In this document: piece after piece, positions 1 to 12,658 of the stretch
Layout of the letters: each line of letters starts with the position of its first letter
How positions within the stretch are numbered: the first letter of the stretch is position 1
Origin: Eopsaltria australis
Lineage: Eukaryota > Chordata > Aves > Passeriformes > Petroicidae
Assembly (NCBI GenBank): GCA_034509425.1
Contig: JAVTVJ010001130.1
Span: 372,001-436,000 of the forward strand
Direction of reading: 5' to 3'
DNA: 64,000 nucleotides
The notes under the pieces: generated by a model
What the model was told of the DNA's origin: nothing
The model's input: the letters and a program-made list of their open reading frames with translations, nothing else
Database searches by the model: none
Position numbers and translations under genes: made by a program

Positions 1-3000
1 CCTCTCCCTGGTCCCAATCCCAAATCTTCCACTTCTCCCTGCAACCCAGCCCAGCACAGCCTCAGCCAAGGCTGTAGGGTTGTGCCCCGGGGGTCTCAGG
101 CTGGAGCAGATTCCTCAGGACACCCCTCCCCTGCTCATCCCAATTCCCAAAGCAGCCGGGACCAGCTCCATCCCCGCCGGCTCGGAGGATCCCCAGGGAT
201 CACACCCAGCACCCAGGCAGAGGCGGTGGGCACAGCCTGGCCCGGCACGGGGACATCCAGGAGGACGGGGAGCGGTGCCGTGCGCTCATCCCAGGGCTCC
301 GCTCGCCTTCCCCGCGCTCCGCGGCCCCGCGGAGCCCTGGCCGCCGGCCAGCCAGCCATTTCCTGGTAATCTAATAGCTGCAGCAGATGAACTGAAAATG
401 CATTTCCTGCCACCGTGCTGTAAAATTTTTATTAATGTAAGGAGAGAAGGCAGCGCTGGCTCCCAGCGCCCGGGGCCGCGGCGGGCGGAGGCCGGGGGGG
501 CTCGGCGGGGCCGGGGGCTGCGGGGACGGCAGCGGCGCTCCGGTGATGCTGCGGGAACGTGGACAAACGGGGAAACTGAGGCACGGGCAAGGGAAGTGCC
601 TTAAGAGGGAGTAAAATCGGGCAGCAGCCCCCCGGCTGCCTCCTCAGGGTGACAGATCGGGTTTGCGCTCGGGACACGGCGGAGCTGTGTCCTTGAAGCC
701 CCGATCCAGGGGCACTGATGCTGAGGGCCCTTGTCCCCCGTGGTTGTCCCCTCGGGGAGGATCCCGGCGGCACAGGCGGCCTGCAGGGAGGGATGGAGGC
801 AGGGAGAGAGGGGCCGGAGTGCCCTGGCAGATGGGCACGGCAGCGGGAGAGCTGCCACACAGCCCTGGCTGCGTCCACACGGCAGCTCATCCTCCTCCCG
901 CCTGGCTCCGTGGCCTGGCCTGACCTTCCTGACTGGCAAAGCGACATCCCGGCTCAAACATGGCATTGAGGACAAGGAGCAGCCAGCAAAGAGTGACCAC
1001 GGGCCTGAGCCGGCTGGGGAGGGAGCAGAGGTGGCTGCCAAGGAGGAGCGAGGGGACAGAGCTGGGACACGCCTGTCCCGATTTCTGTATCCACACAGGA
1101 TCCGCAGCCCTCGGGGGCTTTGTGAAGGACCCTCAGGGCCAGCAGCCAGCTCAGCGTGCCCTCGCCACCCACCCCAGCCCCCTGTCCCTGCAGGGAGTGA
1201 CATCCCTGTGGCCACGGGAGTGGCAGGCTCAGGCTCCGGGGCTGGAGCCGTGCTCGCAGACTCTTCCCACCCAGAGCCTGCTCCCTGCACCAAGGCAGAG
1301 CTAAATTGGAAAAACACACACAATGACCTCTTGTGGAATGTAGTATGAATATTTGATAGCTCTAATGTAATCATATCCAATCGATACCGGCAGGAATATC
1401 TCCCCCCACTCCCTGCGCTCTCACTCTGCCCTGTCCCTTCCTCTCTCTCCCTCTCTCTGCCTCGCTCTCCCTTTCATTAATGCATTCTCCACTTTACATT
1501 ATTTATTAACTTCCTTCCTTTTTTTTATTTAGAAAAAATAAATTAAATAACCGTGGTTATCTCGGACCCTCCTGCCTCAGGCTCTCGGGCCCGGCAAAAA
1601 CTTCCCTGACCTTCTCTCACCTCCTCACCTGCCAGGACCCCCAGACACCCCATCCTCCACTGTTCCCCAACACCTCCCACCTCCCCGGGGGTGCCTGGGA
1701 GCCTCCAAACCCCCCAGGAATTTCCTCCCATTGCACATGGCTCGAAGATTCCCGAAGCATGGCAGAAGCTCCCTGAGGGGCTGGCAATGCCCTGGAGGCT
1801 GAGGGTCTCCAGCCAGGGCAGAGGGGGGGATCTGCTCCTCATCCCAGAGGGGCAGAGGATTCCCTGCTGCCTCCAGATGGATCCGGAGGAGAGGGGAGGG
1901 TCAAGGCATGGTGATCCCGTGCTCCAGGGTCTCACACACCCAGCTCATGCTTCCCAGGAAAAGCATCTTCCAAGGCAGGCATCAGGGCTCCCTTAGAGAT
2001 GGAGGAGTGACACCAGTGTCCCCCAGCTGCCACTGCTTCCCAAGACACCACCATCCAAAGCATCTTCACCAGGGATCGTTCCAGGAGGCTGGAAAGAGGG
2101 CGAGGATCCGGTCCCAGTGTTGGATGGAGCTCCTCTCCCACTGCTGGTGCCCCAGGCAATTGGGGGCACGGTGGGATTTCAGCTGGGAAAAGGCTGGAGA
2201 AAATCCCAGGCTCCTCGGGGAAAGCACGTCCTGATCCAGCTGGGTCTGCTCGGAGGGAGCAAAGGACTCTTCATGCTCAAAGCAAGGCTGAAGGTCTCTA
2301 CTCCCCAGTTCCCAGAGTGATCCCGTGAAGGAGCTGCATTTCCCACCGCTGGATCTCACAAACCAGGGGGGAAAGAGCCACCTGTGTCCCGCAGGAAAGA
2401 GGATGCAGAGCTGGTGGGGACCTGGGGGTGGGGACAGCTCTCCTGGCAGCTCCCTCAGGACCCTCGGAGTGCCAGCGCTGCCATCCCCGTGTCACCAGTG
2501 CCCAGCTCCCCCCACGGCCGGCTTTTGCTGACCCAGGAAAATCGATAGCGGCTGTCTGCCGGTGGGCAGCCCGAGGGGAGGGCACGGGGGACAGAGCGGG
2601 GCTGAGGCAGGGGGGAGGCGGAGAAGGTGCAGGGGGACCCCAGGGACGTGGGGAAAGGCAGCAGAACCGCGTGGCCGGAGAAGGTTTGGATGGAGGAGAC
2701 CCCGAAGGATTTGTCGCCCACCCTGGGCGGTCTGGAGGATTCCCCCGAGGGTGCAGCCCCCTCCCCTCGGCCCGGAGAGCCCCGGCTGCTGCCGGAGCCA
2801 CGCGGAACCCGCAGAGACTCTGCCTAATGCGGATCACTTATTGACCCTGCGGAGCCGGGGGCGGCGGGCAGGGAGAGGAGGAAGTGTAGGGAGAGAGCTC
2901 CAATTAGCAGCACCGAGGCCGTATTTTATCGTCTGGAACGGGGCCCGGGCCGGCGGGCAGCGAGCCAGGGCTGGGCTGAGCACCTGGTCCAGCACAGAGC

Positions 3001-3044
3001 TCTGGGACCCCCCGGAGCATCCCTGCTCACCTCCAGGAAAGCCA

Positions 3045-3172
3045 CCAGTGCCCGCCAGTGCCTACCAGTGCCCACCAGTGCCCACCAGAGCCCACCAGAG
3101 CCTACCAGTGCCCACCGGAGCCCACTGGAGCGCAATGGTGCCCACCAGTGTCCACCAGTGCCCACCACCCTC
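3045..3172. repeat. Short tandem repeat, CAGTGCCCAC type
   Basis: About a dozen degenerate copies of a 10-bp unit (CAGTGCCCAC and variants with AGAGCC or GGAGCC) lie head to tail. It is non-coding; the repetitive frames it opens are a by-product. Confidence 0.8.
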
Positions 3173-5094
3173 CTCCACATGGGGTTAGGAGAAGGGAGCC
3201 AGAGCAAGGAGCTTCCCAAGCAGTTGTTGGACCATGGGAAGGGACAGTGGCCTCGTGCTGAAGGATGGACGTGGAGACACCGTCCTGCTCGGCCACCTGC
3301 ACTCTCCTCACCAGACAGAGATGCCCGTGGTTGGGCTCTGGATGGCTGAAGCAAATCCCTTTCCCAAAGTGCTGAGATGCTGGAGGAGGTGAGCGAATTT
3401 GCCAGGATCCCTGGAAAAAAACTGCTCCGTAGCAGAGGAGCAGGAGATGGAAGCATTTTTGGGTGGGACCCCAGGGAGGAGGCTTGGGAGCCACTCCCGT
3501 TTGTCTTGGCTGGGAGAAGTTGGAGTCTCCTCCATCACCTGAGGGGTGGGGGGCACCCACATTCCCTCCTGTCCTCCCCTAAAGAGGGGACACCCGAGGT
3601 GGGTCCCCAGGACCCCTCGCTGCTGCAAAGACCATGGGGAGTGAAAGGCTCCATTTCCAATGGGCAGACGGCCCCACTGCCTTCCTGCTCCAGCATTTCC
3701 CTCCACGCCTCCCCTCTGCTGCCTCCCACATTCCCATTTACCCTGCCAGTCTCCCATGGACTCATCTCCTGAGCCCACTCAAATGTTTCTCCCAACCCAG
3801 GGATGCTGGGGAGTCAGGGGGTCTCACCTCCCTGGAGTCACCCCAATATCCCAGGGGAGATGCTCTTCCCAGAGGAGCTTTGGAAGCTTCCCGAGCCGAT
3901 CCCGCCCCCACTGACCCTTGCCTCGAAACACTTCCCTGTCCCCCGACCGGGAGTGGGGAACACAGGGCTCCCAGCTCCCCCACCCATGGCACATACTCCA
4001 CACCCCACAAATATTTCTCTCTTCTGGGACATATTCCAGCTTGGAGGAAGGTGAGGTTTTCCAAGCTAATGGCTCATGGCAGGAGCCGTGGGATCAGCTC
4101 CCGATGCTGCTCAGAGCAGTGAGCATCCCCTCCTCCCCTGCCTGAGGTCTGGGACAGCCCCAGACACCACTGGGTGGGGCCACCACGGGTGAAACCTGCG
4201 TGGATGGAGAAGGTGAAGTTCCATGAGAGGAGCACAGCCCTGAGCACAACCTGAGCTTGGATCCAGGCAGGTTCTCCCTCCCCACGGTCCCACGGGCAGG
4301 GTGAACCATGGGACCCAGCTGCACCCTGGGTCAGGAGTCTGGAGGTGACACCAGGGCAGGTGGAGGGAATCTGGGTGGCAAGCAGACATTCTCCTTGTGG
4401 ATGTCCCACCAAGCACGGTCCCCTGAGCTGGTGACAAAGCAGGAGCAGAGGCAGCTGGCAGAGGCGGCCCCCAGGCCAAGATAATCGGAGAGAAACCGTG
4501 ACGTAAGGCCGGGGGAAGTGGGGTCCTGGCCTTTCCCAGGCTCTGCCGTGCTCCGCACTCCACTTCCCTGCCAGTTTATCAGCCACTGGAGTGCGACCAA
4601 GGGAACATCGGCCAGGACAGAACAAACAAACATCTGAGTTTGGGCTTCCTTCCTTCCTTCGAATAACCAAAAAAAAAAAAAAAAGAGAAGGACATGGGGA
4701 ATTCAATTAAATTTAAAAAGACCTAAACAAGTCAAATAAATAAGCATTTGTGTTTCCATGGGGACATGATGCATTCCTGGGAGCGGGAGCTTGGCCTTGG
4801 GGAGAAGTAATGCTGGAGCAGCAAAGCCAGTGATGCCCCAAGTGTCCCCACGTGCAGCCCACCACTGCACCCAAGGGACCAGCACGAGTCCCTTGGCTCC
4901 GATAGCCCTTGGATCACCAGAAATTGCCCCTGGACTCCCAGGTCCCTGACACACGGTCATGGCTTACCAGGAGCTCACAGCCTGCTTGGGCAGGAAGTCC
5001 TGGTGGGAGAGGTTGTTTTCCTCTTTCTATTTCATTCCAACAGCAAGGGTAGGTCAGGACCAGCCAGCTGGAGCTCCAGTCCCTGCACCAATCA

Positions 5095-5735
5095 CCATGT
5101 TGGGTTGGGTTAGGTCAAAGTGGGTCGTTCATGCTGGGTTACATTGATCATTTACATTGGCTGGTGTTGGGTGGGTCATTCATGTTGGGTTGTGTTGGGT
5201 CAGTTGGGTTGGGTCATTCCTGTCAGGTTGGGTTGAGGTGGGTTTTCCAAGTTGGATTACATTGGATCATTCGTGTTTTATTGGGTCATGCTGGGTCATT
5301 CACAATGGGCTCAGGTGGGTCATTCATGTTGAGTTGGGTCATTCATGTTGAGTTGGATTGGTTGGGTTGGGTTGGGTCATTTGTGTTGGGTCTGGTCATT
5401 CGTGTTGGGTTGGGTCATTCCTGGTGGGTTGGGTCATGTCGGGTCATTCACAATGGGTTCAGTTGGGTCATTCATGTTGAGTTGGGTCATTCACGTTGGG
5501 TTGGATCATTCACATTGGGTTGGATCAGTTGGGTTGGGTCATTCATGTTGGTTTGGGTTGTTCGTGTTAGTTTGGTTCATTTGTCTTGGGTCCGGTCATT
5601 CGTATTGGGTTGGGTCATTCACGTTGGGTTGGGTCATTCACGTTGGGTTCCCCTGGATTGGTTGGGTTGGGTTTTGTTGGATCATTCATGCCAGGCAGGG
5701 GTTTTTTGGGTCATTCATTAAATGCCACATTTTTC
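5095..5735. repeat. GT-rich minisatellite, GGGTTGGGTCATTC type
   Basis: Roughly 640 bp of degenerate tandem units built from GGGTTGGGTCATTC with short variable linkers. It keeps several frames free of stops (one of 196 codons), but these encode only W/G/S/V-rich repeats with no start context or family signature. The GGGTTGGG cores are candidates for G-quadruplex formation on the plus strand. Confidence 0.85.
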
Positions 5736-7278
5736 TGAGCTTTTGTCCCACAAACCATTTCCAGGAACATCCCCTTGGCTCGGCCACCCTTGGTTCCTGC
5801 TGCTCTCGTGGAAACTGCCGCCAGATTTCCTGGAAAATGTGAATTCCCTCTCCTAACCTTGTCCAGAAACATCCCCCACGTGCAGAGAGAAACCTACGAG
5901 CGTCCTGCACGTCACCCAAAGCCCTGCCTGACATCAGCACCACCACGGCCACCTCCAAGAAACCCCGGGGCAGGGAAGGGGGACGGATTTCTCTCCAAGG
6001 AGCAGCCCCAAGGGAGGATGCACCTGCGGGATCCGGAGTCCCTTTCCTCCGGCGTGGCCACGGGAGCCCCACGGTGCGGGCCCAGCTGGCAGGGCCTGGC
6101 AGGGCCTTTCCCAGGCACGGGGCTCGTCCTGCGTCCCCTGCTCCGGATGCGGGATCTCGTCACCAGCACCCGCTGGAGAAGGGAAGAGCATTGTGTGGGC
6201 TGTTGCTTTTTTTGAAGCCGTTTGTGACCCTGGGAGCAGCGTGTGAGTGAGGAAGGAGGGGACGAGGGGGAGGGCAGAAAATTCCCAGATCCCAACTCTC
6301 GCTGGGAAATCCCCGGAAAGTTCCCAGGCACTTTCTTTCCCAGCACACGCGTTCCTACACGCCGAGGCCAAGCAGCAGGTGCATCCCCAGAGCACTGGGC
6401 TGCCGGGGGGGCACATCAGCCTCCTCCAGGAGGGTCCTGGCGCTGCCTGTCCCTGTCCCACAGGATCCTGTGAGCCCAGAGCCTCGTTCCACAAGTGAGC
6501 CCCCCTCCACACCCCGAGGAGAAACAACCCCATGAGCACAACCCATGGGACACCCCAGTGCTGCTGCACCGCCCATCCCAAAGGCAGCCAGGGGGACACC
6601 ACGGGAGGGGGACCCCCGCCCCCAGAGCCCCCCAGAGCCCCCCAGAGCCCCCAGCCCCCAGCCCAGCGCTCTGCTGGGACACGCTTTGACCCTGCTTGTT
6701 CGCACCCATCGCGAACACGCCCGGACCCCGCGGGCCCCCGGTGAGTCCCTGCTCGTCCGAGGGGGCACGGAGGGAGAGGGGCCCGGGATTCCTGCCAGGA
6801 AGGAGCAGGGGACAGGCGACAGGCAGTGGCCGAGCACGAGGAGCACGGGGCTGCTGATCGCATCCGCTGCCTCCTCCCGGGAGCCGGTACCGGGGCACGA
6901 TCGCACCCTGGGAAGGGCCCGTGACAAATTCTCATGGAGGCCGGGATGCCTCTGCCGTGAGCTCACCCAGTGACTAACTTGTTTATCTCCCGCGGGAGCT
7001 GCACCGAGGTTTTGGGAAGCAGCAGATCCCCGACAGCTCCTCTGCCTGCTCCAGGCGCCGCCCCCATCCCTTTCCTGAAAAATACTGGGAAATCGGGAAT
7101 CCGCCGCGGCACCAGCGCGTCCCCTCGCTGCGGGGACAGTGACAGCGAGCGGCTCCTCTGCCCGCACACCCACGGCAGGGAAACTGGAAAGACTCAGAAC
7201 ACCTGGATTTTGGAAAACCAGGCACGGAAATTCAGGCACAGCACTGGAGGCAGCGTCGCGTTTAAGCGCAGGGCAGGA

Positions 7279-7428
7279 TGTCCCTAGAAATGTTCCAGGC
7301 CAGCTTGGACGGGGCTTGGAGGAACCTGGGACAGTGGGAGGTGTCCATGCCCATGGCAGGGAGCCGGAACGGGATGAGCTTTAGGGTCCCTTCCAACCCA
7401 AATCATTCTGGAATTCTCTGTGTCTGAC
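7279..7428 (+). mobile_element. CR1-type LINE 3' fragment, sense
   Basis: It reads in the CR1 sense direction: a GGCTTGGAG-type block, the CCCATGGCAGGG motif, GATGAGCTTTAGGGTCCCTTCC, and a degraded ATTCT-type 3' end. This is the usual 5'-truncated avian CR1 tail. Confidence 0.75.
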
Positions 7429-7867
7429 AGGTCCATCCCAATCCCCAGGGCACCAGTGCCCCCACGTGCCAGCCCCGTGTCCCCAGTGCCACCTGCCGCT
7501 CCCACAGCCGGGTCCGGAGCTCTTTGTGTTCCACCTCCCCAATCCCTGCGGGTGCTTCGTGCCCGGAGCTCCGGGGACCGGAGCCGCTGCCCCGAGGGGC
7601 CCGGCGGGTCCTCCCCGCGATGCTCCGGAGCATCTTCGGGGCCGGGAACGCCCTCGAGGGAGGCGGCGGCAGGGGAGGGCAGGGCCGGGGGCGCTGCAAG
7701 GGGGGCGAGGGGCCGCGGTCGCCACCGTCGGGCTGAGGTAGCCCTCCAGCGGGGACCCGCTGCGTGCCCGGCACACACGCCGATGTTCGGTGCGTTTGGA
7801 TGAAAATCAGCGGCTTGTAACCCAAAAGAAATGTGTGTGTAACCCCGGCATCCCATCACCTGCAGCG

Positions 7868-8197
7868 GGACAGGACCGGGACAGGGACAGAAGGGAGGAC
7901 AGTGACGGGGAAGGGACAGGGACAGGGATGGGAGCAGGGAAAGGGGCAGGGACAGGGACGGGGCAGGGACAGGGATGGGGATGGGGCAAGTTAGGAACAC
8001 GGAAAGAGAAAAGGACAGGGACAGGGAAAGAGAAAGGGACAGGGACGGGAACAGGGACAGGGACGGGAACAGGGACAGGGAAAGAGGACGGGAACAGGGA
8101 CAGGGAAAGAGAAAGGGATGGGAACAGGGACAGGGAAAGAGAAAGGGACAGGGACAGAGACAGAGAAAGGGACGGGAACAGGGACAGGGAAAGAGAA

Positions 8198-8228
<31 letters not shown>

Positions 8229-8235
8229 GGACCGG
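7868..8235. repeat. Purine-rich microsatellite, GGGACAGGGAAAGAG type
   Basis: About 370 bp of GGGACA, GGGAAAGAGAAA and GGAACA hexamer mixtures, almost purely purine on the plus strand. All three plus frames stay open and encode Gly-Thr/Lys-Glu or Arg-Asp repeats; these frames are not genes. It directly abuts the CpG island that I take as the TMLHE promoter. Confidence 0.85.
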
Positions 8236-8239
8236 GGCA

Positions 8240-8960
8240 GCGCCGAGCCTCTCGCTGTGCATGTCCCCGCCTGTCCGCCAGGGGGCAGCAGCTCCGCGGG
8301 CACCGCTCTGTGCCCGTCACCGCCGCCTCAGCCCGCCCGCCAGCGGCACCCGCGCGTCTCCCTGGGGCGTGCGCCGAGCTCCATCCGTCCCTTCCCCGAT
8401 CTCCGTGCCGCCTCCGGCGCTCCTTCCCGCGGCCTCCCGGAGCTCAGCAGCCGCCGAAGCCGCGGCGCCTCCCGGGGCGGCCCCGTCCCGGCCAGGTCCC
8501 GCTTGCCGCCCGCCCCGGCCCGCCGCGGCTCTATGGTTTGGGGGCGCTCTGCCCCGCGCGTCTCTATGGCGGCGGCGGCCCCGCCCCGGGGCGGCCTGAG
8601 GCGGCCCCAGCCCCGGCCCCGCTCCCGGCCCGGCCCCGCTCCCGGCCCGGCCCCGCCGCCGCCCGCGGGCTCTGGGGCCCGGCAACGCCGCTCCGAGGCA
8701 CCGGGGCCGCGCCGGGGGCCGGGGAGCTGCCGAGGTGGGTCGGGGGCCGAGGCGGGGGCGGCGGTCCCGGTGCCCCGCAGCCCCCGGGCTCGGAGCGGGG
8801 CTCGTCCGGCCCGCGGGACTCGGGGGCTGCGCTTGAGCCCCCTCGGCGAGGGACCTGCTTGCAAAGCAGCTTTTTTCCTTGGTTTTTTTCCCTCTTTCAA
8901 GGGTCACCCAGCGCCGGTTCCCTCGGGCGGCAGCGGCCGATGTGGGAGAGCTGCGAGCGG
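8240..8960 (+). promoter_or_regulatory. CpG island, probable TMLHE promoter and untranslated first exon
   Basis: This is a dense run of CG dinucleotides with GC boxes (CCCCGCCCC, GGGGCGG) and no TATA box. A good splice donor, GAG followed by GTGGGT, lies at 8734/8735. In mammals the first TMLHE exon is non-coding, and here the first coding exon lies 3.9 kb downstream behind a splice acceptor, so an untranslated exon is expected in this island. The exact start site cannot be seen. Confidence 0.6.
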
Positions 8961-8984
8961 CGTTTGGGGCCTGGTGGGCGCAGG

Positions 8985-9180
8985 GAGGAGGAGGAGGAGG
9001 AGGAGGAAGGAGCAGGGAAGAGCCGGGACCAGCAGCGCTGCCCCCGCGGGATCCGCTCCGGCAGAGCCCCTCGGTGATCCGTGCAGCATCCCGAGGCTGC
9101 TCCAGCATCCCCGGGCCGCTCCAGCATCCCGAGCCTGCTCCAGCATCCCCGGCTCCGCCCGGCGCTCCAGGGCCCCAGGT
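8985..9180. repeat. AGG run followed by CCAGCATCCC repeats
   Basis: A short AGG-trinucleotide run at 8985-9008 is followed by several near-copies of GCTCCAGCATCCC between about 9080 and 9165. It lies at the 3' edge of the CpG island. A CAG-GTAATC donor-like site follows at 9178. Confidence 0.55.
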
Positions 9181-10408
9181 AATCCGGGCTCACACCGGGA
9201 TCCCATCCCGTCCATAGGCTATGAAAGGCTGCAGCTCGTGGGAAGAGCTCTTTTCCTTCATTCCTTGGAAAAACACAACCCCTCCCTGCCCGGGAGAGCT
9301 GCCTGGCTCCCCTCTGTCCGGGCAGGATCCAGAGTGATTTAGCAATAGGAGTTTATTCCAGGAACTCCTCTGGGGATTCTACCATCAGGGCTGGCTGCTT
9401 TGCTGGAAAAATGCAGGGATTAGAACTTGTTTCTGTTGAGCTGTGTGGCCTGGGAAGGCTTTGCCTGGGAGAGGTGGAAGCAGGAGGCTGGGATAAGGTT
9501 CTGGGAATGGGGCCTGGAGTCGGGTGGTCAGTGTGAAACGTGGGATGAGCAGATCATTCCCTTTGCTTCCAGGAAAATGAAGTAGCTGTGAAGCTGGCAG
9601 TGCCTGGGATGTCTTTATTAGCTCCTTAATTTCATTGAAATCCCGTGTGGGGAAGGGCTGGAAGGGGAATCTGGTTCCTGACAGCTGAGATCTGATGGAG
9701 CTGTCTGCAGGGTGAGGGCAGGAGCTCAGCAGGGAACAGCCAGTCTGCTTTTTGTCTCTGTGGTAATTAATTGTAATTAACTGAGTCGGCTCAGGCTGTT
9801 AAACTCTGCCTGTGTCCTGTCCAAGAGGTGCTGCCACCCTGGGGGACCTGGTTTGTCACCTGGGCTTGTGCTCTCAGCTCCCCTGGCTCTGCCAGAGCCC
9901 TCAGGGCAGCTCAGCCTTTGCAGAATTCCTCTTTTTTTTTTTGTGGTGTTCCTTCACTGCAGGGAGAGCTGTCAGGTTAAAGGATCCCAGAGGATCAAAA
10001 CTCAAATTCCTTCCCCTGCCTTTGCTCTGTTGTGCTGCTGACACCTCCCTGTTGTGTAGGGATCAGAAACCTTGGCTCTAGCCAGGTGCTTCCAGCAGTA
10101 AAAGCCATGTGAGTGTGAGCAGCTGAATGTTTGAGGTGTTTTTAATAGAAAACACCTTTTTTTTTTTTTTTTCCAGAGGAGCTGGACAAACAGGCTGGAG
10201 GGGCTGGAGCAGGGCAGGGCAGCAGGGTCATCCCTGGTGAAAGCCTCCAGATTTGTGGGGCTTCTCCTTCCTTAGATGTTCCCATTGCTGAATTTGCTCA
10301 CTCATTTCTTCACCATTTCCTCTGCCCAGAATGGGGGCTGTGGCTTTTCCTCGAAGAGGTTAAACCCAGTTTTGTTTCCTTAAAATGTTCCTTGTGAGAC
10401 AAACTGCA

Positions 10409-10430
10409 GGGTTAGGGTTAGGGTTAACCC
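10409..10430. repeat. Interstitial telomere-like repeat
   Basis: Three GGGTTA units end in a small GGGTTAACCC palindrome. It is too short to suggest a chromosome fusion by itself. Confidence 0.7.
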
Positions 10431-11479
10431 CTGTGAAACCCAGCCTTCCCTTCTGCTCCTTCCACAGCATCTTCCTGTCCTTCCTCTCCAAAGACTGATG
10501 GGAATTCCTCAAACCACAACAGATTTGAGGTTTCTGCTTTTCCCTCCAGTGCTCTTCTCTCCTTCACCCTCTGGGTTCTGTGCCTGCTCCTGTGTCAGCC
10601 ACCATGCGTGTTCATGCACTGAGTATTTAATGTCTGCTCCCTCCTGCCCTTTCCCTTTGAATTCCGAGGGGAATTTTGCCTGGAATTCTCTCATTTCACT
10701 GCTGCCCAGGTGTCTGGGCCACATAAAGCATAAAGGTGAAGAGGCAGGAGGTGCAGGAAGAGAGTTTGCTGTTCATGTGGCTCATCCAGCTGTCAGCTCT
10801 GATGAAACAACAAAAAATGTAGATCCTCCCTAACCATACAGATTTTTGGGGTTAATCCCTGTTAGTTTTGGTATCTCTTGGAAAGATTGAATTTAAAGCT
10901 CTCACTGAGCTGCCTGTGGTGCTTTCTTCCCGTAAGAGCAGCATGAGATCTCAATGATCAGGTTTAAATATCTGGGTCATTTCCCATTACCTGTGTTAAT
11001 TCCCTGCTCAGGTTTGATACGGGGAGAGGAGGAGATCAAGAAATGTGTGTGGAAAGATCAAACTAAGGCTGGAGCTGCCCCAGGCACAGGCCACGTGCTG
11101 CTGGGTTTGTGGGTGAGCCTTTCCTGCCATTTTGGGTGCTGTTTGTGTGTGCAAACAAGATTCCTTCTGCTTCCCAGCCCTCACTGGGATCCAAAAGGCA
11201 AACTGGGCAGAGTTTCCCTCTCTCAGGTAATCTAAAGCTTTGTGAGTCGTTGGTTCAGGGGTTTAAATAATTTCTTCAAGCTTTTAAAGCTGATAAACAT
11301 CAGGGGCAGCTCCTGGGTTTTGTAGCTGTAGGTTTTATTCTCTTGGTTGTGAGGTTTGCGTGTCAAATGGGGCTTATTCCTTTTCCTCATTCCAAGCTGG
11401 TTTGGGGAACAGGAATTGGATATCTTGGAAAAGGAGGCTGGAGCCATGTGGGGTTGATCTCTTCTCCCAGGTCTAAGGG

Positions 11480-11605
11480 ATAGGACAAGGGGAGACACCC
11501 TCAGGCTGTGCAGGAGAGGTTTAGGTTGGATGTTGGGAAGATTCCTCATGGAAAGGGTGCCGTGGCTGAAGTGTGTCAGTGTGCCTCCATCTCAAACCTT
11601 CCCTT
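11480..11605 (+). mobile_element. CR1-type fragment, sense (internal part)
   Basis: Matches the CR1 consensus segment AGGGAGACACCCTCAGGCTG, then GAGGTTTAGGTTGGA and TTGGGAAGATTCCTCATGGAAAGG. It is 5' to the usual CR1 tail and is truncated. Confidence 0.6.
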
Positions 11606-12359
11606 CAAAAACATTCCCACTTTTTCTCCCTGGAGTTGTCTGCATTCTTTCATGCCTGCTTAGCAAGTTGTTGGCTGGGAATGTGGCACCTCTGTGGATT
11701 TGGTTGTTATCAGCAGCTTTTGAGGTCTCTGCAGAGCAGGAGCAGCTTGGACAGCCAGAGCTCCAGTGCCTGGACTCTCCAGATAAGGAAACGAAGGAAA
11801 ATCAGAAGTCTGGGATAAGAAATGCTTTCTGAGCCTGTGTCTTATCCAGAGAGACCACATTTTAGTGCACTTCAAAGTGCTGTTAAAATCCTGCTGGGTT
11901 TAGACCTGGCCCCCAGAAATTCCCAAACATGACGGGCATTTAGGCTGAGGTGGCGTCTCTTAAAGCTTGCCGGGTTTTTGCCCTTGCTCTTTACACTGAA
12001 GAGTTGTTACAAATTTCCCTCTGAGAAATTGTCTTCTAATCTCTATCCTAAAATTAATCACAGTGGTTTCTCCTCCGTGCCAGCTGTGTCCTTCACCAGC
12101 AGCAGAGATCTTCCTCCTCCTCCTCATTGTTTTGCCTGCTTTTTCTAGAACTGACCTAATTACTGGATTCCTCTGTTATTGCTTCCCTAACCAAGGTCAC
12201 TTTGCTTCCCTCATTGCTGCAGTTCCATCCAGGAACAGTGGATTCAAACTGGGAATGCTGGAGGGGGGACAAGGCCTCCAGAGATGAGGCTTTGCCACTG
12301 TTTTGCACAAGAGTGTTGAGCACAGCTGTCTGTCCTGGAATGGCTTTGCCTGGTAAATC

Positions 12360-12565
12360 ACAGAATCATGGAATGGTTTGGGTTGGAAGGGGCCTTAAAG
12401 CTCATCCCATCCCACCTCCTACCATGGGCAGGGACACCTTCCACAGCTCAGATGGCTCCAAACCCCATCCAGCTTGGCCTGGGACACTGCCAGGGATCCA
12501 GGAGCAGCCACAGCTTCTCTGGGCACCTGTGCCAGGGCCTCCCCACCCTCACAGGATCCCGGTGT
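12360..12565 (-). mobile_element. CR1-type LINE fragment, antisense
   Basis: Starts with AATCATGGAATGGTTTGGG and continues through the GCCTTAAAGCTCATCCCATCC, CCATGGGCAGGGACACCTTCC and GGGCACCTGTGCCAGGGCC blocks. These are the reverse complement of the CR1 3' tail. Confidence 0.85.
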
Positions 12566-12658
12566 CTCCTTTGTGTCTCCTCAGGGCTGTGTCGTGCTGG
12601 GGTTTAGGACACAGTGTCACATCCAAGGCACCTTGTCCCCTGTCTCCTGACTGCCAGG

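Larger units (their letters stand above)
1..8235. other. Intergenic region without a recognised gene
   Basis: No open frame in this stretch shows a protein family, codon bias or splice-bounded exon that I can support. The many frames open here come from GC-rich, low-stop sequence. Content seen: a CpG-rich patch around 280-560, AT-rich islands at about 355-445, 1299-1390 and 1478-1560, a short tandem repeat at 3.05-3.17 kb, an A-run near 4.67 kb, a long GGGTTGGGTCATTC-type repeat at 5.1-5.7 kb and a CR1 fragment at 7.3 kb. It may hold distal regulatory sequence for a neighbouring gene outside the window. Confidence 0.5.
8961..12650 (+). other. Probable TMLHE intron 1
   Basis: About 3.7 kb of AT-richer sequence between the CpG island and the first coding exon. 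It holds an interstitial telomere-like GGGTTA triplet at 10.41 kb, poly-T tracts at 9.93 and 10.16 kb, a CR1 sense fragment near 11.5 kb and a CR1 antisense fragment at 12.36 kb. I see no coding exon in it. Confidence 0.55.

Noticed and set aside
5131..5721. Open frame of 196 codons rich in W, G, S and V
   Set aside because: It is produced entirely by the GGGTTGGGTCATTC minisatellite; overlapping frames are open in the same way.
7807..8600. Several long frames encoding Gly-Thr-Lys-Glu, Arg-Asp or Pro-Val repeats on both strands
   Set aside because: They arise from the purine-rich microsatellite and adjoining CpG island, with no stops for compositional reasons.
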